Shown: in pieces, positions 8,984-22,246 of the stretch
Layout: the number at the start of each line of letters is the position of its first letter
How positions within the stretch are numbered: position 1 is the stretch's first letter
NCBI RefSeq assembly: GCF_004331265.1
Contig: NZ_SJOO01000004.1
Location: 1-64,000 of the forward strand
Direction: 5' to 3'
Length of the DNA stretch: 64,000 nt
DNA from: Enterobacter wuhouensis
Lineage (GTDB): Bacteria; Pseudomonadota; Gammaproteobacteria; Enterobacterales; Enterobacteriaceae
The notes under the pieces: generated by a model
Told to the model about the DNA's origin: nothing
Seen by the model: only the letters and a program-made list of their open reading frames with translations
The model's database searches: none
Position numbers and translations under genes: made by a program

Positions 8984-10268
8984 ACGCCTTCCACTCAAAA
9001 CAAACTCCCTTATCTGTCCATCCCTCTTGCGTAATGAACACACCGGCAGCCGCAACCAGCGTCTCACCGTAAAACAGCAGCGGCGTGGTATCGCGCAGCC
9101 AGGGCGGGACATTATGCTCCTGCCAGATTTTCTTGAGCTTCCTTCCGCCATTGCGCCCAACAATATGCAGCAAACCACCGGCCTTAAAGCGCACGGTGAC
9201 CGGCTCATCCGCTTCTGGCAGGCGCACGTGACCCGCATTCGTCAGGGACACGCTGCCCGCGCCGTGTGGCAATACTAGCGCGTGCTCCACCGAGGGCCAG
9301 TTGAGCACAACGTCAGAAAGCGACGAACGAGATTTTATCCACCACAGTTTTCCCTGATAGCGCCTGACCTCATAGCCGTTCAGATGGACGCTCGGTGTGG
9401 CATCGTCTCGCGCCTGAGCCACTTCATCCCAGATCCTGCTCAGCATCGCTCGCGACGGCATAACGGCATGACGTGAGGCCAGCCAGCGGCGTAACAGTGC
9501 AGCACGGCGCACCGCGCTCATCGTTTCCAGCGGCGCAATAGCAAGGGCACCATCAGCAGACGTTAACCCTGCAAGCTCTTCACTGAGAAGTTCATCCAGC
9601 AGGCTTTCCTGTTCGGCACAGAGCGTAGCGCTCCGGGCCGTCGCTTCGGTAAAGTGTCCCCAGCGCTCGGTCAGCAGGGGCATCACGCGCAGACGAAGGA
9701 AGTTACGGTCGTAGCTGTCGTCCTGGTTACTCTCATCCTCAATCCAGCTCAGCCGATATTCTCGCGCCCAGGCTTCCAGAGAAGCGCGCGTTTCTCCCAG
9801 CAGCGGGCGGATTAATTCGGTTCCGGCAAACGCCGCGCGCTCGGGCATGGCGGATAAGCCAGCCGGGCCGCTTCCCCGCTTCAGCGCAAGCAAAAAGGTT
9901 TCACACTGATCGTCCAAATGCTGCGCCGTCACCAGCGCTTCGCCGGGCAGCAGTGAACGAGCAAAAGCGGCATAGCGGGCCTTGCGCGCCTGCGCCTCAA
10001 CGCCCAGCCCTTCCTCCACCAGCATCACCCGTTCAACGTTCAGCGGGATTTCCCACAAAGCACAGAGCGCTTCGCAGTGCGCCACCCAGGCATCGGCATG
10101 AGGGCTTAACCCGTGATGAACATGCATCGCCCGAAGCCGAACGTCAGGTTCTCGATCGCGCCAACGCTTAAGGCGATGGAGCAGAACGGTGGAATCCAGG
10201 CCACCGCTAAATCCCACCAGCAGCTGGCGGTACGGTGAAACGGCTTGTGCGATAGCAGATGAGGTCAT
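8982..10268 (-). CDS. tilS: tRNA(Ile)-lysidine synthase
   Basis: ATP-dependent enzyme that joins lysine to C34 of the minor tRNA-Ile (CAU), making lysidine. This changes the tRNA from methionine to isoleucine identity, and it is essential in E. coli. The 428-residue protein has the N-type PP-loop SGGLDST (21-27) and typical TilS segments ([24 protein letters not shown]). The C-terminal substrate-binding domains (about 220-428) include the motif [11 protein letters not shown]. Length is close to E. coli (432). It follows yaeR on the same strand after a terminator, so it probably has its own promoter. Confidence 0.95.
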   Translation of the reverse strand: MTSSAIAQAVSPYRQLLVGFSGGLDSTVLLHRLKRWRDREPDVRLRAMHVHHGLSPHADAWVAHCEALCALWEIPLNVERVMLVEEGLGVEAQARKARYAAFARSLLPGEALVTAQHLDDQCETFLLALKRGSGPAGLSAMPERAAFAGTELIRPLLGETRASLEAWAREYRLSWIEDESNQDDSYDRNFLRLRVMPLLTERWGHFTEATARSATLCAEQESLLDELLSEELAGLTSADGALAIAPLETMSAVRRAALLRRWLASRHAVMPSRAMLSRIWDEVAQARDDATPSVHLNGYEVRRYQGKLWWIKSRSSLSDVVLNWPSVEHALVLPHGAGSVSLTNAGHVRLPEADEPVTVRFKAGGLLHIVGRNGGRKLKKIWQEHNVPPWLRDTTPLLFYGETLVAAAGVFITQEGWTDKGVCFEWKA

Positions 10269-10281
10269 AGGAACTTACACA

Positions 10282-10308
10282 TAAAAAATGCCCGAACTGA
10301 GCGGGCAT
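10282..10308 (-). terminator. Terminator after yaeR
   Basis: On the minus strand a 7-bp stem ATGCCCG / CGGGCAT (10302-10308 with 10288-10294) with a 7-base loop is followed by TTTTTTAT. It lies between yaeR and tilS. Confidence 0.8.
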
Positions 10309-10326
10309 TATCACACAGGATGGGCA

Positions 10327-10716
10327 TTACTGCTGGTAAAGCTCCAGCGGCAGGCCGTCCGGATCGTTGAAAAAGGTAAAGCGCTTGTCGGTAAACGGAT
10401 CGACGCGGATCGCTTCGCACGCCACGCCGTGAGATTCCAGATGTTTGACCGCGCTATCCAGATCGTCAACGCTAAAAGCCAGATGGCGCAGGCCGCAGGC
10501 TTCGGGGCGAGACGGGCGCGCAGGCGGGAAAGGAAAAGAGAATAGCTCAATCACATATTGCCCGTTGAGCGCCAGGTCCCCTTTCCAGGAGTCACGCTCC
10601 TCGCGGTAGGCCTCGCTTAGCAGCGTAAAGCCAAGAATATCGCAGTAGAACGCCTTGCTCTGCGCGTAATCGGTGGCAATGATCGCAATATGATGAACAG
10701 CTTTTAAACCCAGCAT
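10327..10716 (-). CDS. yaeR: VOC family protein YaeR (glyoxalase/bleomycin-resistance fold)
   Basis: A 129-residue single-domain member of the vicinal-oxygen-chelate superfamily, which includes glyoxalase I, dioxygenases and fosfomycin/bleomycin resistance proteins. Potential metal ligands are seen in HHIAII (residues 7-8), in RHLAFSVDDL and at the terminal LELYQQ glutamate. The physiological substrate is unknown to me. A clear ribosome-binding site (AAGGAG) precedes the ATG. The gene sits between ldcC and tilS as in E. coli and ends at a terminator. Confidence 0.9.
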   Translation of the reverse strand: MLGLKAVHHIAIIATDYAQSKAFYCDILGFTLLSEAYREERDSWKGDLALNGQYVIELFSFPFPPARPSRPEACGLRHLAFSVDDLDSAVKHLESHGVACEAIRVDPFTDKRFTFFNDPDGLPLELYQQ

Positions 10717-10781
10717 AGCTTCTCCTTTTTATGATGCCTGAACGTTACAACCGAAAACCCGAGCCTGGCAAGCGGTCACGC

Positions 10782-12914
10782 TTATTTTAGGACTCGCACC
10801 CAGTACACGCCCTGTTCATCGCGCTTCGCACCGTGGATATCCGTCTCAAAGCCCGGATAGTGACGCCCCACGGAACAGAGCATCAGCAGAAAATCGAGCA
10901 CCGCCCTGCTCTCTTCGGCGATCATCTCGCCCGGCATCAGCAGCGGTACGCCTGGCGGATAGGGCAGGATCATATTGGCCGACACGCGTCCGACCAAGTT
11001 TTCCAGCTCAATGGTTTCCACCTCGCCCTTCACCTGGCGCTGCCAGGCCTTATGCGGCGTCAGCTTCATTTCAGGCAGCACGTCAAACGCCTGCAGCATC
11101 AGGCGCGGCAGATCGTGCTGGCGGATCAGCTTGTGGATACCCTGCGCCAGATCCTGAATGCGCATATTGCGGTAGAAGTCAGGATCTTCTGCATAGAGAT
11201 CCGGGAGCATGTTCTTCACCCGCAGGTTCAGATCGTAAGCGCGCTTAAACTCCATCAGGCCGCGCAGCAGCCCCATTGCGCGGGTTTTGTCGATCCCGAT
11301 GCTGAACAGGAACAATAAATTATAGGGGCCGGTCTTTTCCACCACCACGCCGCGCTCATCCAGGAACTTCGCCACCAGCGCGGCGGGGATCCCTTCATCG
11401 CCCATTACGCCCTGCTCGTCCATACCCGGCGTCAGGATCGTCACTTTTACCGGATCGAGGAACATGTGATCTGCATCCGCATCACGGAAGCCGTGCCAGC
11501 TTTCACCCGGTGCGACCGGCCAGCACTCAGCCTCGTCAATCTCTTCCGGCTGCCAGATATCGAAGAACCAGCCGTCCGCCTCATCTTTTAACCGTTGAAC
11601 CTCCTTACGGAAATGCAGCGCGCGTTCCACCGAACGGTTAATCAGGCGTTTGCCCGGGTTACCGCGCAGCATCGCCGCTGCCGTCTCGATGGAGGCCACC
11701 AGCGGATAGCTCGGTGAGGTGGTGGTGTGCATCATAAAGGCTTCGTTGAAGGTATCTTCGTCGTACTCACCCTTAACGTGAATTAGCGAGGCCTGCGAAA
11801 ACGCGGCCAGCATCTTGTGCGTCGACTGCGTTTCGAAGAACACTTTACCGGGCACGCGCTCGCCGCTCATGCCGCTTTTCCCTTCATAAATTGGATGGAA
11901 ATTGGTGTACGGCACCCACGCGGAATCAAAATGGATCGATGGCACATCCAGCGTTTGCTTAATCCAGTTCGTGTTGTAGAGCAGGCCGTCGTAGGTCGAG
12001 TTGGTGATCACGGAGTGAACGGGCCAGCTCGCGCCGGGTATCGCTGCGACCTTACGCTCGATGGCGTCATGCGTAAACTCACGGCGCGGAATGCCGCCAA
12101 GAATGCCCAGCGCATTACGCGTCGGTGAGAGCCAGAGCGGGACGACGTCGCTCATCATTAACAGATGCGCCAGCGATTTATGGCAGTTACGGTCGATGAG
12201 CAGCGTGCTTCCCGCCGGTGCGGCATACATCCCGACAATTTTATTTGATGTCGAGGTGCCGTTGGTCACCATGTAGCTCTGCTCGGCGCCGAAGGTGCGG
12301 GCAATATATTCTTCCGCCTCCAGGTGCGGACCGGTATGGTCGAGCAGCGATCCGAGTTCAGTGACCGAAATCGACACGTCCGCTTTCAGCGTGTTGCCAC
12401 CGAAGAAATCATAGAACAGACAGCCCACCGGGCTTTTTTGATAGGCCGCTCCCGCCATATGGCCCGGCGTACAGAAGGTATATTTGCCTTCCTTCACGTA
12501 GGTAAACAGCGCGCGGGTAAACGGCGGCGTAATGTTATCGAGATATTCGCTGGTGTATTGCTGAATACGGGTCGCAATATCGTCCGCCACGCCAAGCGAA
12601 TATTCAAAGAACCACAGCGCCATCCGCATATCATTAGCGCTGACGTCCATAGTCGAGTGGGTATTGATAAACGCGTACAGCGGGAGATATTCGTTTAGCT
12701 TGTTGATCTCGCTGCACAGCTCCAGGTCGTATTCATCCCAGTCAAAGATCACGCCGCAAATACGCGGGTTATGCTCGATGAACTTCAGCAGGTCGGCGCT
12801 GTTGTGCGGCCAGATCAGCTGATATCCACGGGACTGCAGGGCTTGCTCCAGCTCCTTGATGGGCTCGTCTTTATAAAAGACGCCGTGTGGCCCCATGATG
12901 GCAATGATGTTCAT
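10782..12914 (-). CDS. ldcC: Lysine decarboxylase LdcC (constitutive type)
   Basis: PLP-dependent decarboxylase that turns lysine into cadaverine. The 710-residue protein has the N-terminal wing domain (about 1-130), the aspartate-aminotransferase-fold core and a C-terminal domain. The PLP-binding lysine is K367 in STHKM, preceded by HFDSAWVPY (PLP-ring Asp330). The adjacent accA-ldcC-yaeR order is that of E. coli ldcC, not of the acid-induced cadBA operon, and no cadB lies nearby. Ribosome-binding site AAGGAGGT is very strong. A terminator separates it from accA. Confidence 0.95.
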   Translation of the reverse strand: MNIIAIMGPHGVFYKDEPIKELEQALQSRGYQLIWPHNSADLLKFIEHNPRICGVIFDWDEYDLELCSEINKLNEYLPLYAFINTHSTMDVSANDMRMALWFFEYSLGVADDIATRIQQYTSEYLDNITPPFTRALFTYVKEGKYTFCTPGHMAGAAYQKSPVGCLFYDFFGGNTLKADVSISVTELGSLLDHTGPHLEAEEYIARTFGAEQSYMVTNGTSTSNKIVGMYAAPAGSTLLIDRNCHKSLAHLLMMSDVVPLWLSPTRNALGILGGIPRREFTHDAIERKVAAIPGASWPVHSVITNSTYDGLLYNTNWIKQTLDVPSIHFDSAWVPYTNFHPIYEGKSGMSGERVPGKVFFETQSTHKMLAAFSQASLIHVKGEYDEDTFNEAFMMHTTTSPSYPLVASIETAAAMLRGNPGKRLINRSVERALHFRKEVQRLKDEADGWFFDIWQPEEIDEAECWPVAPGESWHGFRDADADHMFLDPVKVTILTPGMDEQGVMGDEGIPAALVAKFLDERGVVVEKTGPYNLLFLFSIGIDKTRAMGLLRGLMEFKRAYDLNLRVKNMLPDLYAEDPDFYRNMRIQDLAQGIHKLIRQHDLPRLMLQAFDVLPEMKLTPHKAWQRQVKGEVETIELENLVGRVSANMILPYPPGVPLLMPGEMIAEESRAVLDFLLMLCSVGRHYPGFETDIHGAKRDEQGVYWVRVLK

Positions 12915-12970
12915 GGCGTACCTCCTTAAAAAACATTAGCTAAGCATAGCCAGGGTAAACCGCAGGTATA

Positions 12971-12998
12971 AAAAAAGCCGCAACAATGTGCGGCTTTT
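12971..12998 (-). terminator. Terminator between accA and ldcC
   Basis: A 10-bp stem AAAAGCCGCA / TGCGGCTTTT (12973-12982, 12989-12998) with a 6-base loop and a T-run on the minus strand (after 12973). It ends the long envelope/dnaE/accA transcript. Confidence 0.92.
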
Positions 12999-13014
12999 CA
13001 GATAATTGTGACGC

Positions 13015-13974
13015 TTACGCGTAACCGTAGGTCATCAGACGCTGATAGCGACGGTTGAGCAGGTCTTCTTTGCTCAGCACGTCCAGGTCTGCCAGGTCCG
13101 CCAGCAGCTGCGCTTTCAGGGACGCAGCCATCACTTCTGGCTTACGGTGCGCACCGCCCAGCGGCTCTGGGATGATGGAGTCTATCAGCTTAAGCTCTTT
13201 CAGGCGTGGCGCAATGATGCCCATGGCTTCAGCAGCCAGCGGCGCTTTGTCTGCGCTTTTCCACAGAATGGACGCACAGCCTTCCGGAGAGATAACGGAA
13301 TAGGTGCTGTACTGCAGCATATTCACTTTATCACCCACGCCAATCGCCAGCGCACCGCCGGAGCCACCTTCACCGATAACGGTACAGATGACCGGCACGC
13401 TCAGACGAGACATTTCACGCAGGTTGCGTGCAATGGCTTCAGACTGACCGCGCTCTTCCGCGCCCACGCCAGGGTATGCACCCGGAGTGTCAATGAAGGT
13501 GATGATTGGCATGTTGAAACGCTCAGCCATCTCCATCAGACGCAGGGCTTTACGGTAGCCTTCTGGTGCCGGCATACCAAAGTTGCGACGGATTTTCTCT
13601 TTGGTTTCACGGCCTTTCTGATGACCAATGATCATCACAGGACGTCCGTCGAGGCGTGCGATACCGCCAACGATAGCTTTATCGTCAGCGTAAGCGCGAT
13701 CGCCTGCCAGTTCGTCAAATTCATCAAACGCCAGGCGGACATAATCCAGGGTGTACGGGCGCTGTGGGTGACGCGCCAGCTGGGCTACCTGCCATGCGCC
13801 GAGATCGGCAAAGATTTTGCGCGTCAGTTCTACGCTTTTTTCGCGCAGACGATGCACTTCTTCGTCGATGTTAATATCCAGTTTTTCATCCTGACGGCTA
13901 ACTGCTGTCAGAGAATCGATTTTCGCTTCCAGCTCAGCAATCGGCTGTTCGAAATCAAGGAAATTCAGACTCAT
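13015..13974 (-). CDS. accA: Acetyl-CoA carboxylase carboxyltransferase subunit alpha
   Basis: Alpha subunit of the carboxyltransferase part of acetyl-CoA carboxylase; with AccD it moves the carboxyl group from biotin to acetyl-CoA to form malonyl-CoA, the first step of fatty acid synthesis. 319 residues, equal to E. coli. Crotonase-fold motifs include [18 protein letters not shown] and [15 protein letters not shown]. It starts 12 bases after dnaE, so it is at least partly co-transcribed with it, and is followed by a strong terminator. Confidence 0.97.
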   Translation of the reverse strand: MSLNFLDFEQPIAELEAKIDSLTAVSRQDEKLDINIDEEVHRLREKSVELTRKIFADLGAWQVAQLARHPQRPYTLDYVRLAFDEFDELAGDRAYADDKAIVGGIARLDGRPVMIIGHQKGRETKEKIRRNFGMPAPEGYRKALRLMEMAERFNMPIITFIDTPGAYPGVGAEERGQSEAIARNLREMSRLSVPVICTVIGEGGSGGALAIGVGDKVNMLQYSTYSVISPEGCASILWKSADKAPLAAEAMGIIAPRLKELKLIDSIIPEPLGGAHRKPEVMAASLKAQLLADLADLDVLSKEDLLNRRYQRLMTYGYA

Positions 13975-13986
13975 AGTATTCCTGTA

Positions 13987-17469
<3,483 letters not shown>

Positions 17470-17507
17470 CTTCAGATTCCGCGTTACTTATTTGCTTGCG
17501 TCTTGAT

Positions 17508-18104
17508 TCAGGACACCAGTCCCAGCGCACGTTTCACCGGGCCAAAACTGCGTCGGTGATGTTCAGTTGCGCCATGTTCAGCCAGCTTTTCCAGGTGGAA
17601 AGCGGTTGGATATCCCTTGTGTTGGGCGAAACCATACGCAGGATAAGTGAGGTCAAGCGCGGCCATTTCGGCGTCGCGCGTCACTTTGGCAATGATAGAC
17701 GCCGCGCTGATTTCGGCAACCCGGCTGTCACCTTTCACAACCGCCAGTGAAGGCATCGGGAGCGGTGGGCAACGATTACCGTCAATCAGCACATATTCAG
17801 GCACAATCCTGAGCCCGGCAACGGCGCGCTGCATCGCCAGCATGGTGGCATGAAGAATGTTCAGCTCGTCGATCTCATGCGGCTCGGCGCGCCCCAGACT
17901 CCAGGCCAACGCATTTTCTGTGATTTCGTCAAACAGCGCCAGCCGGCGTTTTTCAGACAATTTTTTTGAGTCATTCAACCCGATAATCGGGCGCGCAGGA
18001 TCGAGTATCACCGCAGCAGTGACCACTGCGCCGACCAACGGACCGCGCCCTACTTCATCCACGCCCGCCACGAGGTGCGTATGTGGATAAACAAATTCCA
18101 TCAT
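17508..18104 (-). CDS. rnhB: Ribonuclease HII
   Basis: Removes single ribonucleotides embedded in DNA and cleaves RNA in RNA-DNA hybrids. 198 residues. The catalytic acidic set is seen in VDEVGRG (Asp16, Glu17), LIDGN (about Asp108) and VTRDAEM. The start overlaps the lpxB stop (ATGA, 18101-18104), as in E. coli. The C-terminal motif [12 protein letters not shown] matches the family. Confidence 0.96.
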   Translation of the reverse strand: MMEFVYPHTHLVAGVDEVGRGPLVGAVVTAAVILDPARPIIGLNDSKKLSEKRRLALFDEITENALAWSLGRAEPHEIDELNILHATMLAMQRAVAGLRIVPEYVLIDGNRCPPLPMPSLAVVKGDSRVAEISAASIIAKVTRDAEMAALDLTYPAYGFAQHKGYPTAFHLEKLAEHGATEHHRRSFGPVKRALGLVS

Positions 18105-19249
18105 TTTGCTAACTCCAGCACCGCGTCAGCCGCCTGCTCATCGGCATTACAGCGGATCTGCTGGTGCAGTTCGCGGAAGGTATCGTGCATCTGGTGGCTG
18201 GTCTTGCCGTTGGCAATCAGGGGCAGCAGCGCATCGGCTAACGCCTGCGGCTGACACTCATCCTGCAAGAGTTCCTTCACCAGCTCGCGCCCGGCAAGCA
18301 GGTTGGGCAGTGAAACATAGTCCGTTTTCACCAAACGTTTTGCCAGCCAGAAGGTGAACGGCTTCATACGATAGCCCACCACCATCGGGCATTTCGCCAG
18401 CATACACTCCAGGGCTGCCGTGCCGGAGGCCAGCAGTGCAGCATCGCTCGCGACCATTGCCTCACGACCCTTCCCGTCCAGAAGATGAACATGCAAATCT
18501 GGCGCTACTTCGGCTTTTATACGCTCAAACTGCTCGCGGCGTTTGGGATTAACCAGCGGGACGACCACTTCAAGGTCCGGATAGGTCTGGCGAAGAATTT
18601 GTGCTGTTTTCAGGAAATCAGCGCTGAGCATTTCAACTTCTGCACCGCGGCTTCCCGGCAGCAGGGCCAGGCAGTGCGCATCATGGGAAATTCCCAGCAC
18701 GTCGCGGGCCGCGTTTTTATCCGGGTCCAGCGGCATAGCATCCGCCATGGTATGGCCGATAAAGCGGCATGGAACGTTAAATCTGTCGTAAAACGCTTTT
18801 TCAAAAGGCAAGAACGCCAGCACCAGATTGGTTGATCGTTCAATTTTGAAAACGCGTTTCTGTCGCCACGCCCAGACGGACGGACTGACATAGTGGATGG
18901 TTTTAATTCCCTGCTTTTTCAAATTCCCTTCAAGGGTAATGTTGAAATCAGGCGCATCGATCCCGACAAACACGTCGGGTTTAAGATCGGTAAAACGGCG
19001 GGTGAGATCGGCACGAATATGCAGCAGGCGGCGTAAGCGCCCCAGCACTTCAACGATGCCCATCACGGCCAGCTCTTCCATTTCGTACCAGGCTTCACAG
19101 CCCTCGGCCTGCATCAGCGGACCCGCCACGCCAACGAAACGGGCGTTAGGTACGCGTGCCTTGAGCGCACGGATAAGGCCTGCACCAAGAATATCGCCGG
19201 AGGTTTCTCCGGCGACCAGGGCTATCGTAAGCGGACGACTGTCGACCAT
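18101..19249 (-). CDS. lpxB: Lipid-A-disaccharide synthase
   Basis: GT19 glycosyltransferase that joins UDP-2,3-diacylglucosamine and 2,3-diacylglucosamine-1-phosphate to form the lipid A disaccharide at the inner membrane. 382 residues, equal to E. coli. Visible family motifs: [10 protein letters not shown] near the N-terminus, [21 protein letters not shown] and the C-terminal half with [10 protein letters not shown]. It overlaps lpxA by 1 base (TAATG) and rnhB by 4 bases, indicating tight co-translation. Confidence 0.97.
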   Translation of the reverse strand: MVDSRPLTIALVAGETSGDILGAGLIRALKARVPNARFVGVAGPLMQAEGCEAWYEMEELAVMGIVEVLGRLRRLLHIRADLTRRFTDLKPDVFVGIDAPDFNITLEGNLKKQGIKTIHYVSPSVWAWRQKRVFKIERSTNLVLAFLPFEKAFYDRFNVPCRFIGHTMADAMPLDPDKNAARDVLGISHDAHCLALLPGSRGAEVEMLSADFLKTAQILRQTYPDLEVVVPLVNPKRREQFERIKAEVAPDLHVHLLDGKGREAMVASDAALLASGTAALECMLAKCPMVVGYRMKPFTFWLAKRLVKTDYVSLPNLLAGRELVKELLQDECQPQALADALLPLIANGKTSHQMHDTFRELHQQIRCNADEQAADAVLELAK

Positions 19250-20037
19250 TAACGAATCAGACCCCTTGTTGAACGGTCAAAGAACTCCATGAACGCGTTC
19301 ACTTCCGGGTGCTTATTCGCCAGCTCGGCAATTTCCGGCTTCGCCTCTTCCAGCGTTTTGCCGCTACGGTACAACTGCTTGTACGCGTTGCGGATCGCTG
19401 TAATCGCTTCGCGGCTAAAGCCACGACGCTTGAGGCCTTCGATGTTCACGCCAAACGGCGTGGCATGGTTGCCCTGCGCAATCACGTAAGGTGGGACGTC
19501 CTGCGCCACACCGGAGCACCCGCCGACCATCACGTGTGCACCAATGATGCAGAACTGATGGACTGCGGTCATGCCGCCAATAATTGCGAAATCATCAACC
19601 GATACGTGTCCTGCCAGCGTTGCGTTGTTGGCAAGAATACAGCGGTCACCTACGGTACAGTCATGCGCGATATGCGCATTAACCATAAACAGGTTATCGC
19701 TGCCCACCTTCGTCAACCCACCACCCTGTACTGTTCCACGATGAATGGTGACGCTTTCGCGAATACGGTTACGATCGCCAATTTCCAGACGGGTCGACTC
19801 ACCAGCATATTTCAGATCCTGGTTAACTTCGCCGATGGAGGCGAACTGATAGATCTCGTTATTGCAGCCAATGGTCGTGTGACCATTCACCACAACGTGA
19901 GATTTCAGTACTGTACCCTCACCAATTTCGACATGGGGTCCAACAATACAGAACGGGCCAACGTGGACGTTAGCACCAATGATGGCACCGGTTTCCACGA
20001 TGGCAGTAGGATGAATAAAGGCAGATTTATCAATCAC
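19249..20037 (-). CDS. lpxA: UDP-N-acetylglucosamine acyltransferase
   Basis: First enzyme of lipid A synthesis: moves R-3-hydroxymyristate from ACP to the 3-OH of UDP-GlcNAc. 262 residues, equal to E. coli. The first about 190 residues are left-handed beta-helix hexapeptide repeats, and the catalytic base His125 lies in HIAHD. It starts 3 bases after fabZ, with which it competes for the same acyl-ACP pool, and overlaps lpxB. Confidence 0.97.
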   Translation of the reverse strand: MIDKSAFIHPTAIVETGAIIGANVHVGPFCIVGPHVEIGEGTVLKSHVVVNGHTTIGCNNEIYQFASIGEVNQDLKYAGESTRLEIGDRNRIRESVTIHRGTVQGGGLTKVGSDNLFMVNAHIAHDCTVGDRCILANNATLAGHVSVDDFAIIGGMTAVHQFCIIGAHVMVGGCSGVAQDVPPYVIAQGNHATPFGVNIEGLKRRGFSREAITAIRNAYKQLYRSGKTLEEAKPEIAELANKHPEVNAFMEFFDRSTRGLIR

Positions 20038-20040
20038 GTA

Positions 20041-20496
20041 TCAGGACTCCCGGCTACGAGCACACATCATCGTCGCTTCGCAAACAACTTTGCCGTCAAC
20101 CAGCGCTACGCCTTTGAAGCGAGTCAGGCCACGACGCGTTTTTTCAAAAGTGACTTCCATGATCATCTGATCACCAGGTACGACTGGGCGCTTAAAGCGT
20201 GCTTCATCAATACCTGCGAAGTAATACAGTTCACCCGGCTCCAGTTTACCAACGCTTTTAAACGCCAGAATACCGGTAGCTTGAGCCATCGCTTCCAGGA
20301 TCAACACACCCGGGAAGATTGGCTTACCAGGGAAGTGTCCCTGGAAGAACGGCTCGTTAACGGAGACATTTTTCACTGCGCGCAGAAAACGACCTTCTTC
20401 AAAATCCAGCACACGATCTACCAGTAAGAACGGGTAGCGATGCGGCAGAAGTTCTAAAATCTCTTCAATATGCAGAGTATGAGTGTCAGTAGTCAA
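20041..20496 (-). CDS. fabZ: 3-hydroxyacyl-ACP dehydratase FabZ
   Basis: Dehydrates 3-hydroxyacyl-ACP in fatty acid elongation. 151 residues from a TTG start at 20496, which is preceded by AGGAAGAG and matches the E. coli protein and its TTG start. An upstream in-frame ATG would add 14 residues unlike the family. The hot-dog fold has the catalytic His54 in [11 protein letters not shown] and Glu68 in LILEAMAQ. It lies between lpxD and lpxA in the lipid A cluster. Confidence 0.96.
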   Translation of the reverse strand: MTTDTHTLHIEEILELLPHRYPFLLVDRVLDFEEGRFLRAVKNVSVNEPFFQGHFPGKPIFPGVLILEAMAQATGILAFKSVGKLEPGELYYFAGIDEARFKRPVVPGDQMIMEVTFEKTRRGLTRFKGVALVDGKVVCEATMMCARSRES

Positions 20497-20537
20497 AATA
20501 CTCTTCCTGTCTAATGTACTAAGTAGCAATAATAACA

Positions 20538-20571
20538 CGGCCTGCCGGTTTATAAAAAAGCCGACAGGCCG
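20538..20571. repeat. Imperfect inverted repeat between lpxD and fabZ
   Basis: Arms CGGCCTGCCGG (20538-20548) and CCGACAGGCCG (20561-20571) pair with one mismatch around a 12-base A/T-rich loop. The RNA hairpin would form in the lpxD-fabZ spacer, just before the fabZ leader. No T-run follows on the minus strand, so a transcript-processing or pausing role is possible but unproven. Confidence 0.6.
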
Positions 20572-20600
20572 GGAAAATTAGCGTTAAAACGGATGAACGC

Positions 20601-21626
20601 TTAGTCTTGTTGATCGATCTTGCGCTCAATCGCTTTGAGGCGCTTGCTCATATCATCAATATTCATCACCAGAGCAGCTGTTTTACGCCATACCTTGTTC
20701 GGTTGCAGCGGAATACCAGAGGAATAGACGCCTGGTTCAGTGATAGGACGCATTACCATGCCCATACCTGTCACCGTCACTTTGTCGCATATTTCCATAT
20801 GGCCATTGATCACGCTGGCACCACCAATCATGCAGTAGCGGCCAATTTTCAGGCTACCAGCCATGATCACGCCCCCCGCAACCGCGGTATTGTCGCCAAT
20901 CACAACGTTATGTGCAATCTGGCACTGATTATCAATGATAACACCATTGCCGATCACGGTATCGTCAAGCGCACCACGGTCAATCGTGGTACAGGCGCCG
21001 ATCTCGACACGATCGCCAATAATCACGCGACCAAGCTGCGGGATCTTCACCCAGTTACCACGATCGTTAGCGTAGCCAAAACCGTCCGAACCAATCACTG
21101 TGCTGGACTGAATGAGGCAATTTTCGCCGATGTCGACTTCATGGTAAACGGAGACGTTAGCCCATAAACGGGTGCCCGCACCGATTTTGGTATTTTTGCC
21201 AACGAAGCAGCCCGGGCCAATGACAACGTTATCGCCCAGAACAACGCCGGACTCGATAACGGCGTTAGCGCCGATCGCTACGTTACTACCCAGCGTCGCC
21301 GTCGCATCGATTGCTGCGCTGGCAGCAATGTTCTGCGCCGGTTGCGGCGTGGTATCAAGAATTTGAGCCATACGTGCATACGTCAGGTAGGGATTTTTCA
21401 CTACCAATGCAGCGCTTGCGGCAAACGGAAGATCGTCCTGCGTCAGAACAACAGCTGACGCCTGGCATTGAGCCAGATGTTCACGGTACTTAGAGCTTAC
21501 CATGAAGGTAATGTTGCCAGCTTTAGCCGATTGCATGGACGCAACAGCGGTGATGACGATATCGCCATCACCGTGTAATTCTGCATCCAACTGCTGAGCT
21601 AAATCAGCCAGTCGAATTGAAGGCAT
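20601..21626 (-). CDS. lpxD: UDP-3-O-(3-hydroxyacyl)glucosamine N-acyltransferase
   Basis: Third enzyme of lipid A synthesis: adds hydroxyacyl to the 2-amino group. 341 residues, equal to E. coli. It has an N-terminal uridine-binding domain (about 1-100), a long left-handed beta-helix of hexapeptide repeats, the catalytic His in [10 protein letters not shown] (about 239) and a C-terminal ACP-binding helix (IERKIDQQD end). It begins 3 bases after the skp stop. Confidence 0.97.
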   Translation of the reverse strand: MPSIRLADLAQQLDAELHGDGDIVITAVASMQSAKAGNITFMVSSKYREHLAQCQASAVVLTQDDLPFAASAALVVKNPYLTYARMAQILDTTPQPAQNIAASAAIDATATLGSNVAIGANAVIESGVVLGDNVVIGPGCFVGKNTKIGAGTRLWANVSVYHEVDIGENCLIQSSTVIGSDGFGYANDRGNWVKIPQLGRVIIGDRVEIGACTTIDRGALDDTVIGNGVIIDNQCQIAHNVVIGDNTAVAGGVIMAGSLKIGRYCMIGGASVINGHMEICDKVTVTGMGMVMRPITEPGVYSSGIPLQPNKVWRKTAALVMNIDDMSKRLKAIERKIDQQD

Positions 21627-21629
21627 TAC

Positions 21630-22124
21630 TTATTTAACCTGTTTCAGAACATCAGCGGTGATGTCTTTAACATCGCTGCTGTTGAAAGCCACGGCGTTCG
21701 CATCAACAACCAGATCGATGCTCTGATCGGCAGCAACTGCTTTAACAGCAGACTGAATGCGAGTCACCAGCTTGCCGCGCTCTTCGTTAGAACGACGCTG
21801 ACGATCCTGCTCAAACGCCTGTGCTTTCTGGGAGAAGGTCTGGCGCTGAGCCATAACGTCTTTTTCCAGTTTGCTACGATCGCTCGCTTTCATGGTAGAA
21901 CCATCACGCTGCAGACGCTGCATTTTAGACTGAAGATCGCCTTCCATACGTTGCAGTTCGCCAGCACGGCCTTTGAATTCGTTTTCCAGAGTCGCAGAAA
22001 CACCTGTTTTCTGTGCAACCTGCTGGAACAAATTACCCATGTTGACGATTGCAATTTTGTCTGCTGCCTGAGCAGAGGTTGCCATCGCTAAACCGAGACC
22101 TGCAGCTAATAACCACTTTTTCAC
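21630..22124 (-). CDS. skp: Periplasmic chaperone Skp (OmpH)
   Basis: Jellyfish-shaped trimeric chaperone that holds unfolded outer-membrane proteins in the periplasm for delivery to BamA. 164 residues from a GTG start at 22124, preceded by TAAGGAG; K-12 uses the same GTG start. A Sec signal peptide ([13 protein letters not shown]..., cleavage after residue 20 at AQA-ADK) is followed by long coiled-coil arms rich in Gln/Arg/Lys (about 50-130). An upstream ATG would add 35 residues and is not used. Lies between bamA and lpxD. Confidence 0.95.
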   Translation of the reverse strand: MKKWLLAAGLGLAMATSAQAADKIAIVNMGNLFQQVAQKTGVSATLENEFKGRAGELQRMEGDLQSKMQRLQRDGSTMKASDRSKLEKDVMAQRQTFSQKAQAFEQDRQRRSNEERGKLVTRIQSAVKAVAADQSIDLVVDANAVAFNSSDVKDITADVLKQVK

Positions 22125-22246
22125 AATTAACTCCTTACCATCCCATTGGCACCCGGAGGTGCCGTTCTTTGCGTGGCAAGGCGACCGTTTGACCGATCGC
22201 CGGTTGTCAGCGCTACACTGCCAACGCATTCCATTGCTGCGGATTA

